A stretch of 64,000 nt of DNA from Spinacia oleracea (Eukaryota; Streptophyta; Magnoliopsida; Caryophyllales; Amaranthaceae), in the NCBI RefSeq assembly GCF_020520425.1, contig NC_079487.1, positions 7,425,501-7,489,500 of the forward strand, given 5' to 3'. Of the stretch, positions 32,572 through 44,119 are shown one piece after another; the stretch's first letter is position 1, and each line of letters starts with the position of its first letter. Position numbers and translations under genes: made by a program. The notes under the pieces are model-generated. The model worked only from the letters and a program-made list of their open reading frames with translations. It was not told where the DNA came from and ran no database searches.

Positions 32572-32905
32572 TTTTCTGGTTTTTTCATGAAATTTCCCTA
32601 AGATTTAACAAACTGCTTCAAATACCCCCACGTTTTTAGAATGCACCAAATACTCATGAGTTTTAAAACAATATACAAAAATGCCCTAAAGGTAGACGAA
32701 CATTAAATCTCTGTTCGGCTATTAAGTAGTGAAAACCTTTTGCATCAAATACCCTTTAGGTTTAATATAATGCACCAAATACCCCCAGGCTTAAACAACA
32801 TATTTTTCCAAGAACTAGCCTTTGGAATTGAATAAACTTTGCAACCCCTGATTTCCTTTACAAATACGTACCCCCATACAATCCTAAACCGTTCTCCCCT
32901 TGCAT
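32572..32905 (+). repeat. Inverted-repeat arm, left (possible Mutator-like terminal repeat)
   Basis: It reads GGTTTTTTCATGAAATTTCC, then several TGCACCAAATACCC repeats, then CCCCTGATTTCCTTTACAAAT. The reverse complement of 38630-38945 carries the same blocks in the same order with roughly a quarter of bases changed. Long inverted arms fit a Mutator-like element, but no 9-bp target duplication could be fixed. Confidence 0.6.
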
Positions 32906-32932
32906 CAAATTGAACAATAGCCTTTGAAATTC

Positions 32933-33103
32933 ATACTTGTTTTTCTTTTTTTCCAATTTTATTTTGTTTTGCATTGTTAGAAAAACCGTATGTTAAGTTT
33001 TATCCCCTGTGTATAATTTTTGGTTATGCCATACAGCTATGAAAATTGTAAAACCTTAGTGATACCGAGCGGGAAGTTGATTCATTCCTTTTTAATTGCA
33101 TGA
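32933..33103. repeat. Direct duplication, second copy (171 bp)
   Basis: Second copy of 32341-32513, with about 10 percent difference and a small deletion near 33050. Confidence 0.85.
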
Positions 33104-33121
33104 AGTTGTTTAGGTTGAATC

Positions 33122-33477
33122 TGTTAGATATAATAGTCTTCACTTTGTTATGTGGGAGTTTTCTCCCACATGGAAGAAATATGAACCTTTGTATATCTTT
33201 AAATATACCCATGTGCTTGACTTATTAAATATGTTGTGGCTTGAGTCATTGGGCCAAGTGGGGCATTGGCCGGGCTTGTTTGCTAGTGTTGGGTTAATAA
33301 TATGGCTATATATTATTAATCAAGACTTAGCACTTAGCACTTTGCACTTATTTAAGGATCTAATTAACGATTAATCTTTTTGCGGTTATTAAATATTTTA
33401 ATTAATTTAAATATTAATTAATTATTTAATTAAATAGGATAATATCAGAGGCGGTTACTTTTGTAACTGCCATATTA
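33122..33477 (+). repeat. 5' LTR of the defective copia, truncated
   Basis: It matches 38021-38360 with small differences (a CGGG insertion near 33271 and an ACGATT insertion near 33368). It then departs at CCATATTAT, where the 3' LTR continues for about 260 more bases. The junction places the LTR directly against the gag reading frame. Confidence 0.85.
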
Positions 33478-36400
33478 TGGAACGCACGATGAAGATGTTC
33501 GGTAATGATACTGTGAAACTAGATCGTTTTGATGGAACCAACTTTCTGCGTTGGAAGGAGAAGATTTCGTTCTTGCTTACTGCTTTGAAGATTTTCTATG
33601 TTCTGGATCCGAAGTTGGGGCCGTTGCCAGAACCGTCAGACAAGGACACGGAAGGGATGGTTGCGGATCGTAAGAAGCGCACTGAAGATGAGATGCTGTG
33701 TAGAGGTTATATTCTGAATTCCCTCTCTGATCGTTTATATGATCTCTACACTCCAATTCAGTCTGCAAAAGAGATGTGGAAATCCCTGGAGTTTAAGTAT
33801 GATGCTGAAAAACAAGGGGCATATAAGTTTATTACTTTTAAATTCTTTGAATTTTCAATGGTTGATGGCACTTCTATTCTTGATCAAGTGCATGAATTTC
33901 TGATATTGATTTCTAAGTTTAAAGATCTGATGATAACTATTCCTGAGAAACTGATTGTGGGTGGGATTATTGCAAAGTTACCACCATCCTGGAATGATTA
34001 CAGGAAAAAGTTGCTGCATACTTCTGAGGAATTTACTTTGGAACAGATTCAGAAACACTTACAAATTGAAGAGGAAACTCGTATTCGTGAGAAGGATCTG
34101 AATATTGCTTCTAGTTCTAAACTGAATTATATTAGTCAGAAGAATCAGAAGGGTAAGAGAACAGCAAATAATAATCCTTATTCTTCTAACCCGAACAAAA
34201 AGGGAAAGAAGGATATTTCTGAAATTGTTTGTTACAATTGTGGAAAGAAAGGACACTTTAAACGTTTCTGCAGGAACCCTAAGAAGGAAAAGGAGCAAAA
34301 TCAGAACCAAAACCAGAAGAAGAGTAATGAAGAGAAGGCGGTTGCAAACGTTGTTGAACAAAAAGACAACGAGATTACTTGTATGGTTTCTGATTTGCAC
34401 ATTGGAATGATCCAAGAGTTGCATATGGCTGCAGTTGCTACAAGTGATGATTGGTGGTATGATTCTGGTGCTACCACCCATGTTTGCAATAATGGCTCTC
34501 TCTTTAAGGATTATGTTGATGCCGTTGATGGGCATGAAATTCTGTTGGGAGATCATCACACTAGCAAGGTTCTTGGAACAGGAAGTGTGGTGCTCCAGTT
34601 TACTTCTGGAAAGAAAGTTACTCTTACTAATGTAATTCATGTTCCTTCTATTAGGAAGAATTTGGTTTCTGGTTTTGTTTTGTGTAAGAAAGGACTCAAG
34701 GCTGTTTTAGAGTCCGATAAAATTATTTTATCTAAGGCTGGTTCCTTTGTTGGAAAGGGTTATGTATCAGATGGCATGTTTAAGCTAAGTATCAATAAAG
34801 ATGAAAGTTCTAATTATTTTTGTGTGCAATCTTTTGATTTCAGTTTTAATATAGAATGTACAACTTTTAATCTTTGGCATAATCGTTTGGGACATGTTAA
34901 TTATCAAACAATGAAGTTCATGTGTAAAAACGGAATTATTTCTTATAGCAATGAACACAAAGATAAGTGTGAAGTTTGTGTCCAAGCGAAAATGAAAAGG
35001 AAACCTTTTCCAAAGGTTGATAGACAATCTGAAATTTTAGAGCTTGTACATTCTGATATTTGTGAGTTAAATGGTGTTTTAACTAGAGGTGGCAGTAGGT
35101 ATTTTATTACTTTTATTGATGATTGTTCTAAATTTACCTATGTCTATTTAATGAAATCAAAAGATCAAGCATTTGACATGTTTAAAGTTTACAAAGCCAT
35201 GGTAGAAACACAAAAAAGCAAGAAACTGAAAATCTTGAGAAGTGATAGGGGTGGGGAATATTTTCCTACTGAATTTACTTCATTTTGTGAAGATAATGAC
35301 ATTGTTCACCAAGTTAGTGCACCTTATAGACCTCAACAGAATGGGGTGGCAGAAAGGAAAAATGGAGTTTTAGTTGATATGGTAAATGCCATGATTGTTA
35401 ACTCCAATTTACCAACGAATTTATGGAGTGAGGCTTTACTAACTACATGTCATGTACACAATAGAGTTCCTTCAAAGAAGCTGAAATTATCTCCTTATGA
35501 AATTTGGAGAGGAAGGAAACCTAATATTAGTTATTTTAGGGTATGGGGATGCTTAGCTTATTATAAGGTCCCAGATCCTAAGAAAACTAAATTAGGCCCA
35601 AGAGCTTTGAAAAATGTGTTTATGGGATATGCTGAAAATTCTAAGGCATATAGACTTTTGGACTTAGACTCAAATGTCATTGTGGAATCTCGAGATGTAG
35701 AATTCTTTGAAAATAAATTTCGAAGTGATTCCAAAACAGTTGATGAGTCTTTGCAGCAAGTTCCACAAACTGAAACAAGTTCTAATCCTTGTTCTAGCAA
35801 TGTGAGGTTAAATCCTAATGATTCTAGTGAACCTAGTGAACCTAGAAGAAGTATAAGAGCTAGAAAGGAAAAGAACTTGGGTCCTGATTTCATTAATTCA
35901 CAAGCTATTTCTTTTCTGGTGGAAGGTGATAGAGAAACAGTTACCAATAAAATCCCAATAATTCTCAATACTGAAAATGAGAATGGTGATCCAAAGACAT
36001 TTCGGGAAGCAATGGCTTCTAGAGATTCGGCTTTTTGGAAAGAGGCAATAGATGACGAGATGGATTCTCTTGTATCTAACAAGACTTGGGTCTTGGCAGA
36101 TTTGCCTCCTGGTTCCAAAGCTATTGGATGTAAGTGGGTTTTTAGGGTAAAGAAGAATGTGGATGATGAATCAATTAAAGTTTTCAAAGCTAGACTTGTG
36201 GGTCAAGGTTTTAGTCAAAGAGAATGAGTAGATTATTTTGATACATATGCTCCTGTGGCTAGAATTACATCCATAAGAGTCTTGATAGCTATAGCTGCTT
36301 TGAATGGATTGCATGTACACCGGCCACACCAAATGGATGTTAAACTGCTTTTCTAAATGGTGATTTAGATGAAGAGGTGTACATGAAGCAACCTGAAGGG

Positions 36401-37539
36401 TTTGTCCTTCCTGGTTATGAACATAAAGTTTGTAAGCTACTAAAATCATTGTATGGATTAAAGCAAGCTCCAAAGCAATGACATGAGAAATTTGATTCTG
36501 CAATATTGTCTCATGGTTTTGTTCATAACTCTGCTGATAGATGTATATATTCTAAGTTTACAAAGGAATATGGTGTCATTTTATGTCTATATGTTGATGA
36601 TATGTTAATATTCGGAACGAACATGATTGGCATAAATGAAACTAAAGCTTATTTAAGTTCTTGTTTCAAGATGAAAGACTTAAATGAGGTTGATACTATT
36701 TTAGGCATCAAAGTGAGAAAAAATAGTGGGGGTTATTCTTTGAGTCAATCTCATTATGTTGAGAAGATGCTTAAGAAATTTGAGCATTTAACTTTCAAAG
36801 AAGCAAATACTCCATATGATACATCATGTAAGCTTAGTGTGAACAGTGGAAGAGCCGTAGCTCAGCTAGAGTATGCTAGTGCAATTGGTAGTTTGATGTA
36901 TGCTACTCATTGTACTAGACCTGATATTGCATTTGCAGTTTGCAAGCTTTCAAGGTTTACTAGCAATCCTAGTACAGAACATTAGAAAGCAGTTGGAAGA
37001 GTTTTTGGTTATTTAAAAAGAACCAAAGGTTATGCTTTACACTATGGAAACTTTCCATCTGTACTTGAAGGATACACAGATGCTAGTTGGATATCTAGTG
37101 ATATGGGGATAATAAATCCACAAGTGGTTGGATTTTTATGCTCGGTGGTGGTGCTGTTTCTTGGGCCTCAAAGAAACAAACTTGTATTACTCATTCCACC
37201 ATGGAAGCTGAATTTTTAGCTTTAGGGGCAGCAGGCAAAGAAGCTGAATGGTTGAGAAATATGTTATTGGATATAAAGTTGTGGCCACAACCCATGCTAG
37301 CTATTTCTTTGCATTGCGATAGTGAGGCAACATTGTCTAGAGCTTATAATAAGATTTATAATGGTAAGTCTAGACACATCAGTTTGAGACATGCATATGT
37401 AAGACAGTTGATATCCGACGGGATTATAACTGTAATTTATGTAAGGTCTTGTAACAATTTGGCGGATCCTTTCACCAAAGGACTTCCGAGAGAGATGGTT
37501 TATGGAACAAGCCGGGAAATGGGCTTGAGACCTATTTGA
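33477..37539 (+). pseudogene. gag-pol: Copia gag-pol polyprotein gene, broken
   Basis: The long open part (33477-36227, 916 codons) covers gag (native start probably ATG 33489), a CCHC knuckle CYNCGKKGHFKRFC near residue 252, a protease with a DSGA active site near 328, an integrase with an HHCC domain and the SDRGGEY core, and the start of RT. Breaks follow: a TGA at 36225, a 1-base loss near 36345, TGA in place of a Trp codon near 36479, TAG in place of a Trp codon at 36983, and a 1-base loss near 37105. RT YVDD and RNase H STMEAEF motifs remain in the downstream pieces (36506-36985 and 37138-37539). Two of the stops are G-to-A changes, as expected for methylated, silenced DNA. Confidence 0.93.
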
Positions 37540-38009
37540 TTAATCAGCAACAATGGAAACCCAACCTTTTATTATGAGTACCCATTATTAAAAGGTTCAA
37601 TGAGGTAATAACAAATTGTTGATAACTGGTTATGTCACACTAGTTTATCAATTATTCTGGTGTATGTTTTAGGGTGAGTTATTTGTACTCTTAATGAAAT
37701 TCTAGTAATAGAAGAATTTCACCTATGTAGACATAAGAAGTGGTGCCGCTTCTAACAAAAGTTTTAAGGTCAAACTTTTGTAAATGTCTATGAACCAGGT
37801 GGAGCACATGGCCATAATGGTGCTACCTTGTTTATGAACATGTTAAGGGACGTTTGTGTGTGAGGTTTTTCCGATTCTAACACAAGGAATTTTGGCTCAA
37901 AAGCTTATAGCTGCCATAAATTTCGTTAGTGTTTTGAAGAACCGTCACTAAGTGAAAGTTCAAATCGAAAGATACTTTTATATATGCACATTCTGTCAAA
38001 TTGAAGACT
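37540..38009 (+). mobile_element. 3' non-coding region of the defective copia
   Basis: No ORF. It leads into the polypurine tract and has no evident similarity to the 3' non-coding region of the other copia elements here. Confidence 0.6.
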
Positions 38010-38020
38010 AAGTGGGGGAT
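38010..38020 (+). other. Polypurine tract of the defective copia
   Basis: AAGTGGGGGAT sits directly before the TGTTAG start of the 3' LTR. Confidence 0.85.
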
Positions 38021-38621
38021 TGTTAGATATAATAGTCTTCACTTTGTTATGTGGGAGTTTTCTCCCACATGGAAGAAATATGAACCTTTGTATATCTTTA
38101 AATATACCCATGTGCTTGACTTATTAAATATGTTGTGGCTTTAGTCATTGGGCCAAGTGGGGCATTGGGCTTGTTTGCTAGTGTTGGGTTAATAATATGG
38201 CTATATATTATTAATCAAGACTTAGCACTTAGCACTTTGCACTTATTTAAGGATCTAATTAATCTTTTTGCGGTTATTAAATATTTTAATTAATTTAAAT
38301 ATTAATTAATTATTTAATTAAATAGGAAAATATCAGAGGCGGTTACTTTTGTAACATCCATATTATTTTCCTATTTAACCTAAGGCAGAAGGTTAATGTT
38401 AATTACGTTTTTCATTCATATTTCTGATAAACACATGTTCTTGAGAATGGATGATATTGCTGTAATCCATTCATATGATTAGGGAATCCTGGGGGTAGAT
38501 TAGCTTTGAATCCCATCAGCAATTATAGTGGGGGCTAATATTATCCTAAGGACAGAGACAATCTCGTCCTAATCTAGTTTCTATAATTTCGTTTTCATAT
38601 TTCAAAGTACAGTTTGTAACA
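38021..38621 (+). repeat. 3' LTR of the defective copia
   Basis: 601 bp, from TGTTAGATATAATAG to TTTGTAACA, followed by the GAATC duplication. It shows how much of the 5' LTR is missing. Confidence 0.9.
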
Positions 38622-38629
38622 GAATCTGT

Positions 38630-38945
38630 TAAAAGGGGAAGGGTGCTGTTGTTGCCGTTGTATCTGGTGTAAGTGCGAAGGGTTTAAGATTCTATGGGGA
38701 TATTTGTAAAGGAATCAGGGGTCGCAACGGCTAATTTTTGCAAAAATTTGTTGTTTAAAACTAGGGGTTATTTTGTGCATTATATTAAATCTCAGGGGTG
38801 TTTGATGCAATAGGTTTCAACTATTTAACAGCCTAACGGCGTTTAGGTCATTTTTTTATATTATTTTAAACCTTAAGGGTATTTGGTGCATTTTGTTAAA
38901 TCTCGGGACCATTTCATAAAAAAACCGTTTTCCCTCAATGCTTTC
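38630..38945 (-). repeat. Inverted-repeat arm, right
   Basis: Inverted counterpart of 32572-32905. Before the copia insertion the arms would have been about 0.5 kb apart. Confidence 0.6.
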
Positions 38946-39799
38946 ATGCTTTTAAAAATTTGTACCTTTTGTTCATGGAGCAAACCAATTGAGAATTAGG
39001 ACAAAGGGTATCACTTAATTACAATAGGACAAAGGGTATCACTTAATTACAATGTCGAATTCAACAAAAGTAAGTTAATTATTTTTTCTAATATATGTTA
39101 CTATGCTATGAAGCCTACAATTATAAGCATAAGGCGCTTTTGCATTGCGAAAGTAAAAGTTACAATCTAATGAGAACCTTCATCTTGTTATTGGATGTAC
39201 GTATATCAGGTATTATAAGTTTATAACTTATCAAATGAGCAAAAAACATCATTTGATACATCTAACTTCAAGTATAAACAAAGTTTTGTACCATGGGATT
39301 TAATTACTTCTATCAAGATGCTTTTCATTGTTGATTAAAGTTTTGTACAATGGGATTTAATAACTTTTATCAAGATGCTTTTCATTGTTGATTATTTATG
39401 TGTGCATGTGTTATAGAACCATGTAGCTTGCACCCATATGTAGTAGCATGTTCAAATTTTCAATAATGTATTTTTAATAATGTAATGTCAACGCCTATAT
39501 ATTGCTCAATCGAGACTAAAGTAATTCATTGATCAATTCATGATTAAGAAAAGTAAAGCCACTTTAGTTTTATTTTATTAAGGAATCTCTAATCAAAAAC
39601 AACTTTCCCAGTTACTCACTTGCTTTGTTGTTTGTCAACACCAGATCATCATTCCAAATAGCATCTAGCTACTACAATCTCCTTCTATCATAAGAAACTT
39701 CATACGTGCCGGATGCTAATGAGCTAGAATACTCCGGTTAGGGTATTCTGTCAAAATTTCAGGAATTAGAACTGAAATTAGGACTAATTTAGTTTAGAA
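38946..39799. other. Intergenic region with two short tandem duplications
   Basis: A 26-bp unit containing AGGACAAAGGGTATCACTTA is doubled at 38998-39052. A unit of about 57 bp from AAAGTTTTGTAC to CATTGTTGATT is doubled at 39279-39394. No genes are seen. Confidence 0.6.
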
Positions 39800-40230
39800 C
39801 TAGATTAGATCCCGTGCACGCACGGATTTTGATCATCTTTTTTACAAATATTTAATTGAGTATCTCCTAAACTACTGCATAGTTATAACATTTTTAACAT
39901 ACTCATTTAAATTTATTCATCTAATATGCATATTTAAAATGCTAATATGGTAATTTGACCAAAATATCGAGTGATATATTTTTCATTATTAATATAGCGA
40001 TTTGACTAAAATATTACCAATTTAGAATCATTATTATCACACCGTATCTATTATTACCATAATTTATAAACTAAATTTTGTTTCCATACATAAATAGTTT
40101 ATAAGAAAGGCAGACAATAAAAAAAATCAAACAGATACACTTTTTTTGGAAAAGATTTTTGGCGGGAAAAAATCGCACCAGGAATTGACACGTGTCATTC
40201 CTGGTGTCTCTTTTAGTATATAGTAATAGA
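39800..40230 (-). mobile_element. Non-autonomous Helitron
   Basis: On the minus strand it begins A|TCTATTACTATATAC (5' TC at 40230). It ends with a perfect 6-bp stem hairpin CCGTGC-GT-GCACGG (39812-39825), then about nine bases later CTAG|T (39800). There are no terminal inverted repeats and no target duplication, as expected. At 431 bp it encodes nothing. Confidence 0.78.
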
Positions 40231-40724
40231 TTACTGTCATATTTATAGTAATAATGTTGATTTTAGAAACTGACAACAAAAACTAGAAACTAGCTACTTG
40301 TGGTTTTCATATTTTGGTTTTTAGTTTTGTAAAAAATAGAAATCTAGAAACAAATAACGATACCGAACGAACAACAACTTTCAGTTCTGGAACATCATGT
40401 TCCTAATAGATTTCGGGTCCGACTTCAAGATATCCCGACTTTTTACTCACCCATAATTATGACTTATGAGCGTTGATATACCGTATAGTATTAGAGACGA
40501 AGTCACTGCAAATAGTAAATGTTAAGAACTTCTAGATGTTGTGAAAAAAAAAAAAACTTCTAGTTACAAATATATAACCTTAATCCGTATTTATTGCTAA
40601 AGAATAAAGAATTGTTCGATTAAATAATCTTATAAAGTTACAAGTATGCAAATCCATACGAAAAAATACATATGATATGATAAACGTTGTAATGTTTTCG
40701 CTCGAAATACTTCAAAATCCATTT
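40231..40724. other. 3' flank of the second XTH gene
   Basis: AT-rich with no ORF; it should contain the XTH 3' UTR just left of 40725. Confidence 0.5.
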
Positions 40725-42012
40725 TTAGTGCTTGCATTCAGGAGGGAAACCTTGAGAGAATCGCTTCCAATCTTTGCAATAATCATATACCATGAAATGC
40801 TTCTGGACCCACCTCATTCGGTTCCTACCATTTCCATCAAGATCGTGGGTCCTCCATGAGCCACGACTGGGCTTCTTGTAGGCCGGCCTTTCAGAGTGGG
40901 TAAAGGTTGTAGGCCCAGTTACACAAGAGGATCGGCCTCTAATCGGCCCAACACAAGCATCAATGTTGAAGTTGCGAAAGTAGGCCGTGAATGGGGCTTT
41001 GGCCCAATCTGTCTTCACTAATCCACCTTGTGTGGCCCAATCATCAGCATTCCATAAGCTAGAGCATATTCTCATGGGTTGATTCTTTGGAAATGCAACT
41101 CCATGATTCTCATAGTTTCTGAATACCCTTATCGGAGTTTCATCGACCAAGAACCTGCGTGTTCAAATACATTAGTAAAAGATGGATCGAATCGCTGTGA
41201 TACCATGTTAAATTCGTTGGGCCTGACATGGGCACGGACAAGAGGAAAGTCTGACCATGTATTAGTCTAATATGGTTCTATCCTAAAACCAATTGGTAAT
41301 AAATGGAATACTCCACCAATCTTTATATTTTTTTAATATAGGATAATTAGTCCAATATTTTGTACCGTACCGAAATTAAAATGAGCAGATAAAAAGAGTG
41401 ATGATTTAATTTGGACTTACATGATGAGTTTTGGGTTCCAAACAAAGGAGTAAGTATGGAAGTTCTCAGTTGGGTCAAACCAAAGATGGAATTGTTGCTC
41501 CCTGTTGCCTTTCCCTCGGCTGAACACATTGGTGTGGAGGGTGTACGGTTGGCCGGTAACATTCCCCAAGAACTCGAAATCTATCTCGTCGTGTGTACCC
41601 GTGCTTTGATCCGATGTTAACTGGAAGTCACAAAAATATCATAAGATTAGACCAGATCACATCAACAGTATACAACAATATATTACCACCAAGGTAAAAA
41701 CAAACTTACATAAAGAGTGGTAACCGTTCCAGCAGAGTTACCACCAACGAGTTTCACTTGCATATCTACCCTTCCATACAAATATTCTTGTTTAGAACGG
41801 AATCCGGACCCGGAATACTTGTCTAATGAGAGGGAAAGGAGCTGGTTGCTTCGGCCCGATACCCGAACCCTATGCCCACCAAATGTGGGCTCAAACTCAT
41901 CACTAAATCGGCCTACACTACCATAGGCACTAGGGCACACTATAAGGCCAACCAACGTCGTAACAAATATAAGTGTAGCCATTTTATGTCGCTTAAGCGA
42001 TATAATTCCCAT
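40725..42012 (-). CDS. XTH: Xyloglucan endotransglucosylase/hydrolase (XTH), second copy
   Basis: Exons 42012-41710, 41620-41421 and 41154-40725 give 310 codons, the same length and the same intron positions and phases as the first copy. Signal peptide to about AYG (residue 31). Active site [10 protein letters not shown] at 111-120, with E113 nucleophile and E117 acid/base, then NVT (121-123) for N-glycosylation. The C-terminal domain has the conserved cysteines (DACV, SSCV, YDYC, PECK). It is clearly a tandem paralogue of the gene at 29892-31652, transcribed the same way. The introns are shorter (89 and 266 bases). Substrate preference (donor and acceptor glycan) cannot be read from sequence. 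Confidence 0.95.
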
Positions 42013-42130
42013 GATTTTATAAGAAAAAGGACTTTGGACGTCGGAATTAATTTAGAGGGCGACGAAAAATAAATTAAATGTGAAGCTAAGTAATTAAGTG
42101 GATGTTTAAGAAAGAGTGTAAGAGAAAGGG

Positions 42131-42138
42131 TATATATA
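42131..42138 (-). promoter_or_regulatory. TATA box of the second XTH gene
   Basis: TATATATA about 119 bases upstream of the ATG, at nearly the same distance as in the paralogue. Confidence 0.7.
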
Positions 42139-42621
42139 GTAGTGTAGTGTGAAGATAAATCACATGGAATTTCAGAGTTAGTAATGTAAGACAAGGATAC
42201 ACTATCTGGAGTTTAGAGCATCATTAGCTGGATTATCATCATCCTAATTTAACTTCATTACTGAAACTTGATCCAAATTCGTATTGAAATTATATATTTT
42301 TTTTGTAATTTTCCTTGGTTTTTCATTTGGAAATATTCTTAATTGTTTCTTACTCCATTCATTATCGTTTACATGATTGATGATTTGTTATTAATATTTC
42401 TTAAATCATGTAGCACCGAAATGGAGTGTATTATCGTAGTACTACCTCCATTTTGTAATGATTTTACACTTATTATTTGCACAAATATTAAGATAAAAAG
42501 GGAGAGCGTGTAAAAAGGTGGAGAATATAATATAATACGAATAAAATAAGATATATGTGTAAAAATGTGAGTGAATGTAAGAAAAAGATGAATAAAGTAA
42601 GGAAGTTCCTCCATATTTTTA
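42139..42621. other. XTH promoter-side intergenic region
   Basis: AT-rich. CTACCTCCATTTTGT (42443) and GGAAGTTCCTCCATATTTTTA (42601) suggest a worn Stowaway-like MITE between about 42437 and 42621, but the ends are imperfect. Confidence 0.4.
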
Positions 42622-42850
42622 TACTCCCTCCTTTTTTTTCACTTTGAATTTGATACTATCATATACTAAGTTTGACTTGAATTTTTTATACCAATATATA
42701 ATAATCAAATGTTATTATATCTGTAAAACGTTGTTGGATTAGTTACAATGCATTTTTCATAACATCAACTTTTTGTAATTTTTCAAATACAAAATTAGAG
42801 TAATGGTCAAATGATGCATAGTCGGTCCAAGAAAAAAAAGGGAGAGAGTA
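42622..42850. mobile_element. Stowaway-type MITE
   Basis: TACTCCCTCCTTTTTTTT at the left and AAAAAAAAGGGAGAGAGTA at the right form the terminal inverted repeat with TA duplications (42622 and 42849). About 229 bp. Confidence 0.8.
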
Positions 42851-43099
42851 AATGTTCTATGGTAAAAGGGGTAATATAGTAAATTTATACGCCAAAAAAT
42901 AGTATAAGGCACAATGTAATTAAAGAAAATTATAAATTAGACTAAAACGAAAAGTGTAAAGATCGTTTTGAAACAAAGGTCATTCAAGTTGTTTGTGTAA
43001 TGTTGAGATAAAAGTTTATGCCATTGGACAATGGATTTTTTATTTTTTATGTGAATAACTTACAAGGGCAATACAAATTGCAAATAAGGGAGATAATTT
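42851..43099. other. AT-rich spacer
   Basis: Nothing recognisable. It ends with TTT (43097-43099), the target duplication of the next element. Confidence 0.5.
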
Positions 43100-43932
43100 C
43101 ACTACAAAAAAAACCTCGTATAGCAACGGATGTATACTCGTTTCTAATTTAGAGACGGAATACTCATCATTCTTCTCCAAATTTATTTAGAGACGGTTAT
43201 TGTAAATCCATCCCTACTTTTCGCAACATACGGATTTATAAATCCGTCTCTAAGTTAGGATATTAAAATCCATCCCTATTGTGTTTTAGCAATTCTCCAA
43301 TTTAGAAACCTAAAGTCAAGGACCAATTTCTCCTAGACTCTACGTAGAAGTTAGATATAAATTAGAGACAGAATTTTAAAATCCGTCCCTAATGTATTTT
43401 AGCAATTTCTCTAAATTAGAGATAGAAATTTTAATCCGTCCCTAATTTAGAGATGGAATTTTAAATCCTTCCCTAGTTTAGAGACGGATTTTCTAGATCC
43501 GTTTCTAATATTTCTTTTAATTATTATCAATTTCACACATAGAAGTATACAAGTTGTAGTTGGTGTAGTTGGTTGAAGTTTCTCCTTGTGACTTTGAGGT
43601 CACGAGTTCAATTCCCTTATCCCTTCCCCATGCAAAGCTAGACCGGGTTGACTTAATGAGATTCCGAACCGGTAATGGGACCGAGTGGAACCAAACTTCT
43701 AACAATATGTAGCAACTATTTTTAGTTGATAAATTTAGAGACTATTTCAGAAATCCGTCCCTAAATTTTAGAGAAGGATTTTATGGAATCAGTACTTAAC
43801 TTGAATTAGTGACAAGATTTTTAATAATGGACGTAATCCGCCTCTAAATCCGTTCCTAAGCACATATAGCGACGAATTTGACCAATTTTGAGACAGGTTT
43901 GGTCCGTCGCTATATGAGTTTTTTTTATAGTG
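43100..43932. mobile_element. Small non-autonomous CACTA element
   Basis: The ends are CACTACAAAAAAAACC and GAGTTTTTTTTATAGTG, with a TTT target duplication (43097-43099 and 43933-43935). Subterminal sequence is made of many direct and inverted copies of TTAGAGACGGA and CCGTCCCTAA. It is of a different family from the CACTA at 10416. It carries a SINE-like insertion. Confidence 0.8.
43545..43700 (+). mobile_element. SINE-like insertion inside the small CACTA
   Basis: A-box-like TGGTGTAGTTGG (43561-43572) and B-box-like GAGTTCAATTCC (43604-43615) are followed by ACCGGGTTGACTTAATGAGATTCCGAACCGG. The segment interrupts the GAGACGGA repeats and has different composition. The ends are not certain. 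Confidence 0.55.
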
Positions 43933-43935
43933 TTT

Positions 43936-44119
43936 CCCTCGTGTGATTGCTCGCCCCAATTCTTTACCTCTAGGACAAGACAATATTAACTCTTATTAAC
44001 TATATGTTACATATTATTGATTACCTTGCTTACATGATTAAGATGATGATCCGGGAATGAACATTCAAATTGATAAGATAGTCCTTGAATCCGGGGTTAA
44101 AAAAAGCCTATGTGTTATT
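43936..44119. other. Unique spacer
   Basis: No gene or repeat recognised. Confidence 0.4.

Larger units (their letters stand above)
33122..38621 (+). mobile_element. Defective Ty1/copia retrotransposon
   Basis: The target duplication GAATC (33117-33121 and 38622-38626) is perfect. The 3' LTR is complete (38021-38621, 601 bp, TGTTAG...AACA). The 5' LTR is cut short near 33477 and joins directly to gag, so the end of that LTR, the primer-binding site and the leader are deleted. The gag-pol frame also has at least three stops and two frameshifts. The element cannot replicate by itself. It lies between the two XTH genes. Confidence 0.92.

Noticed and set aside
34059..34640. 193-codon minus-strand ORF and other antisense ORFs within copia 33477-36227
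   Set aside because: Shadows of the long gag-pol frame on the other strand.
42437..42621. A further Stowaway MITE
   Set aside because: CCTCC and GGAAG-type ends are present, but the inverted repeats and TA duplications do not match well enough.
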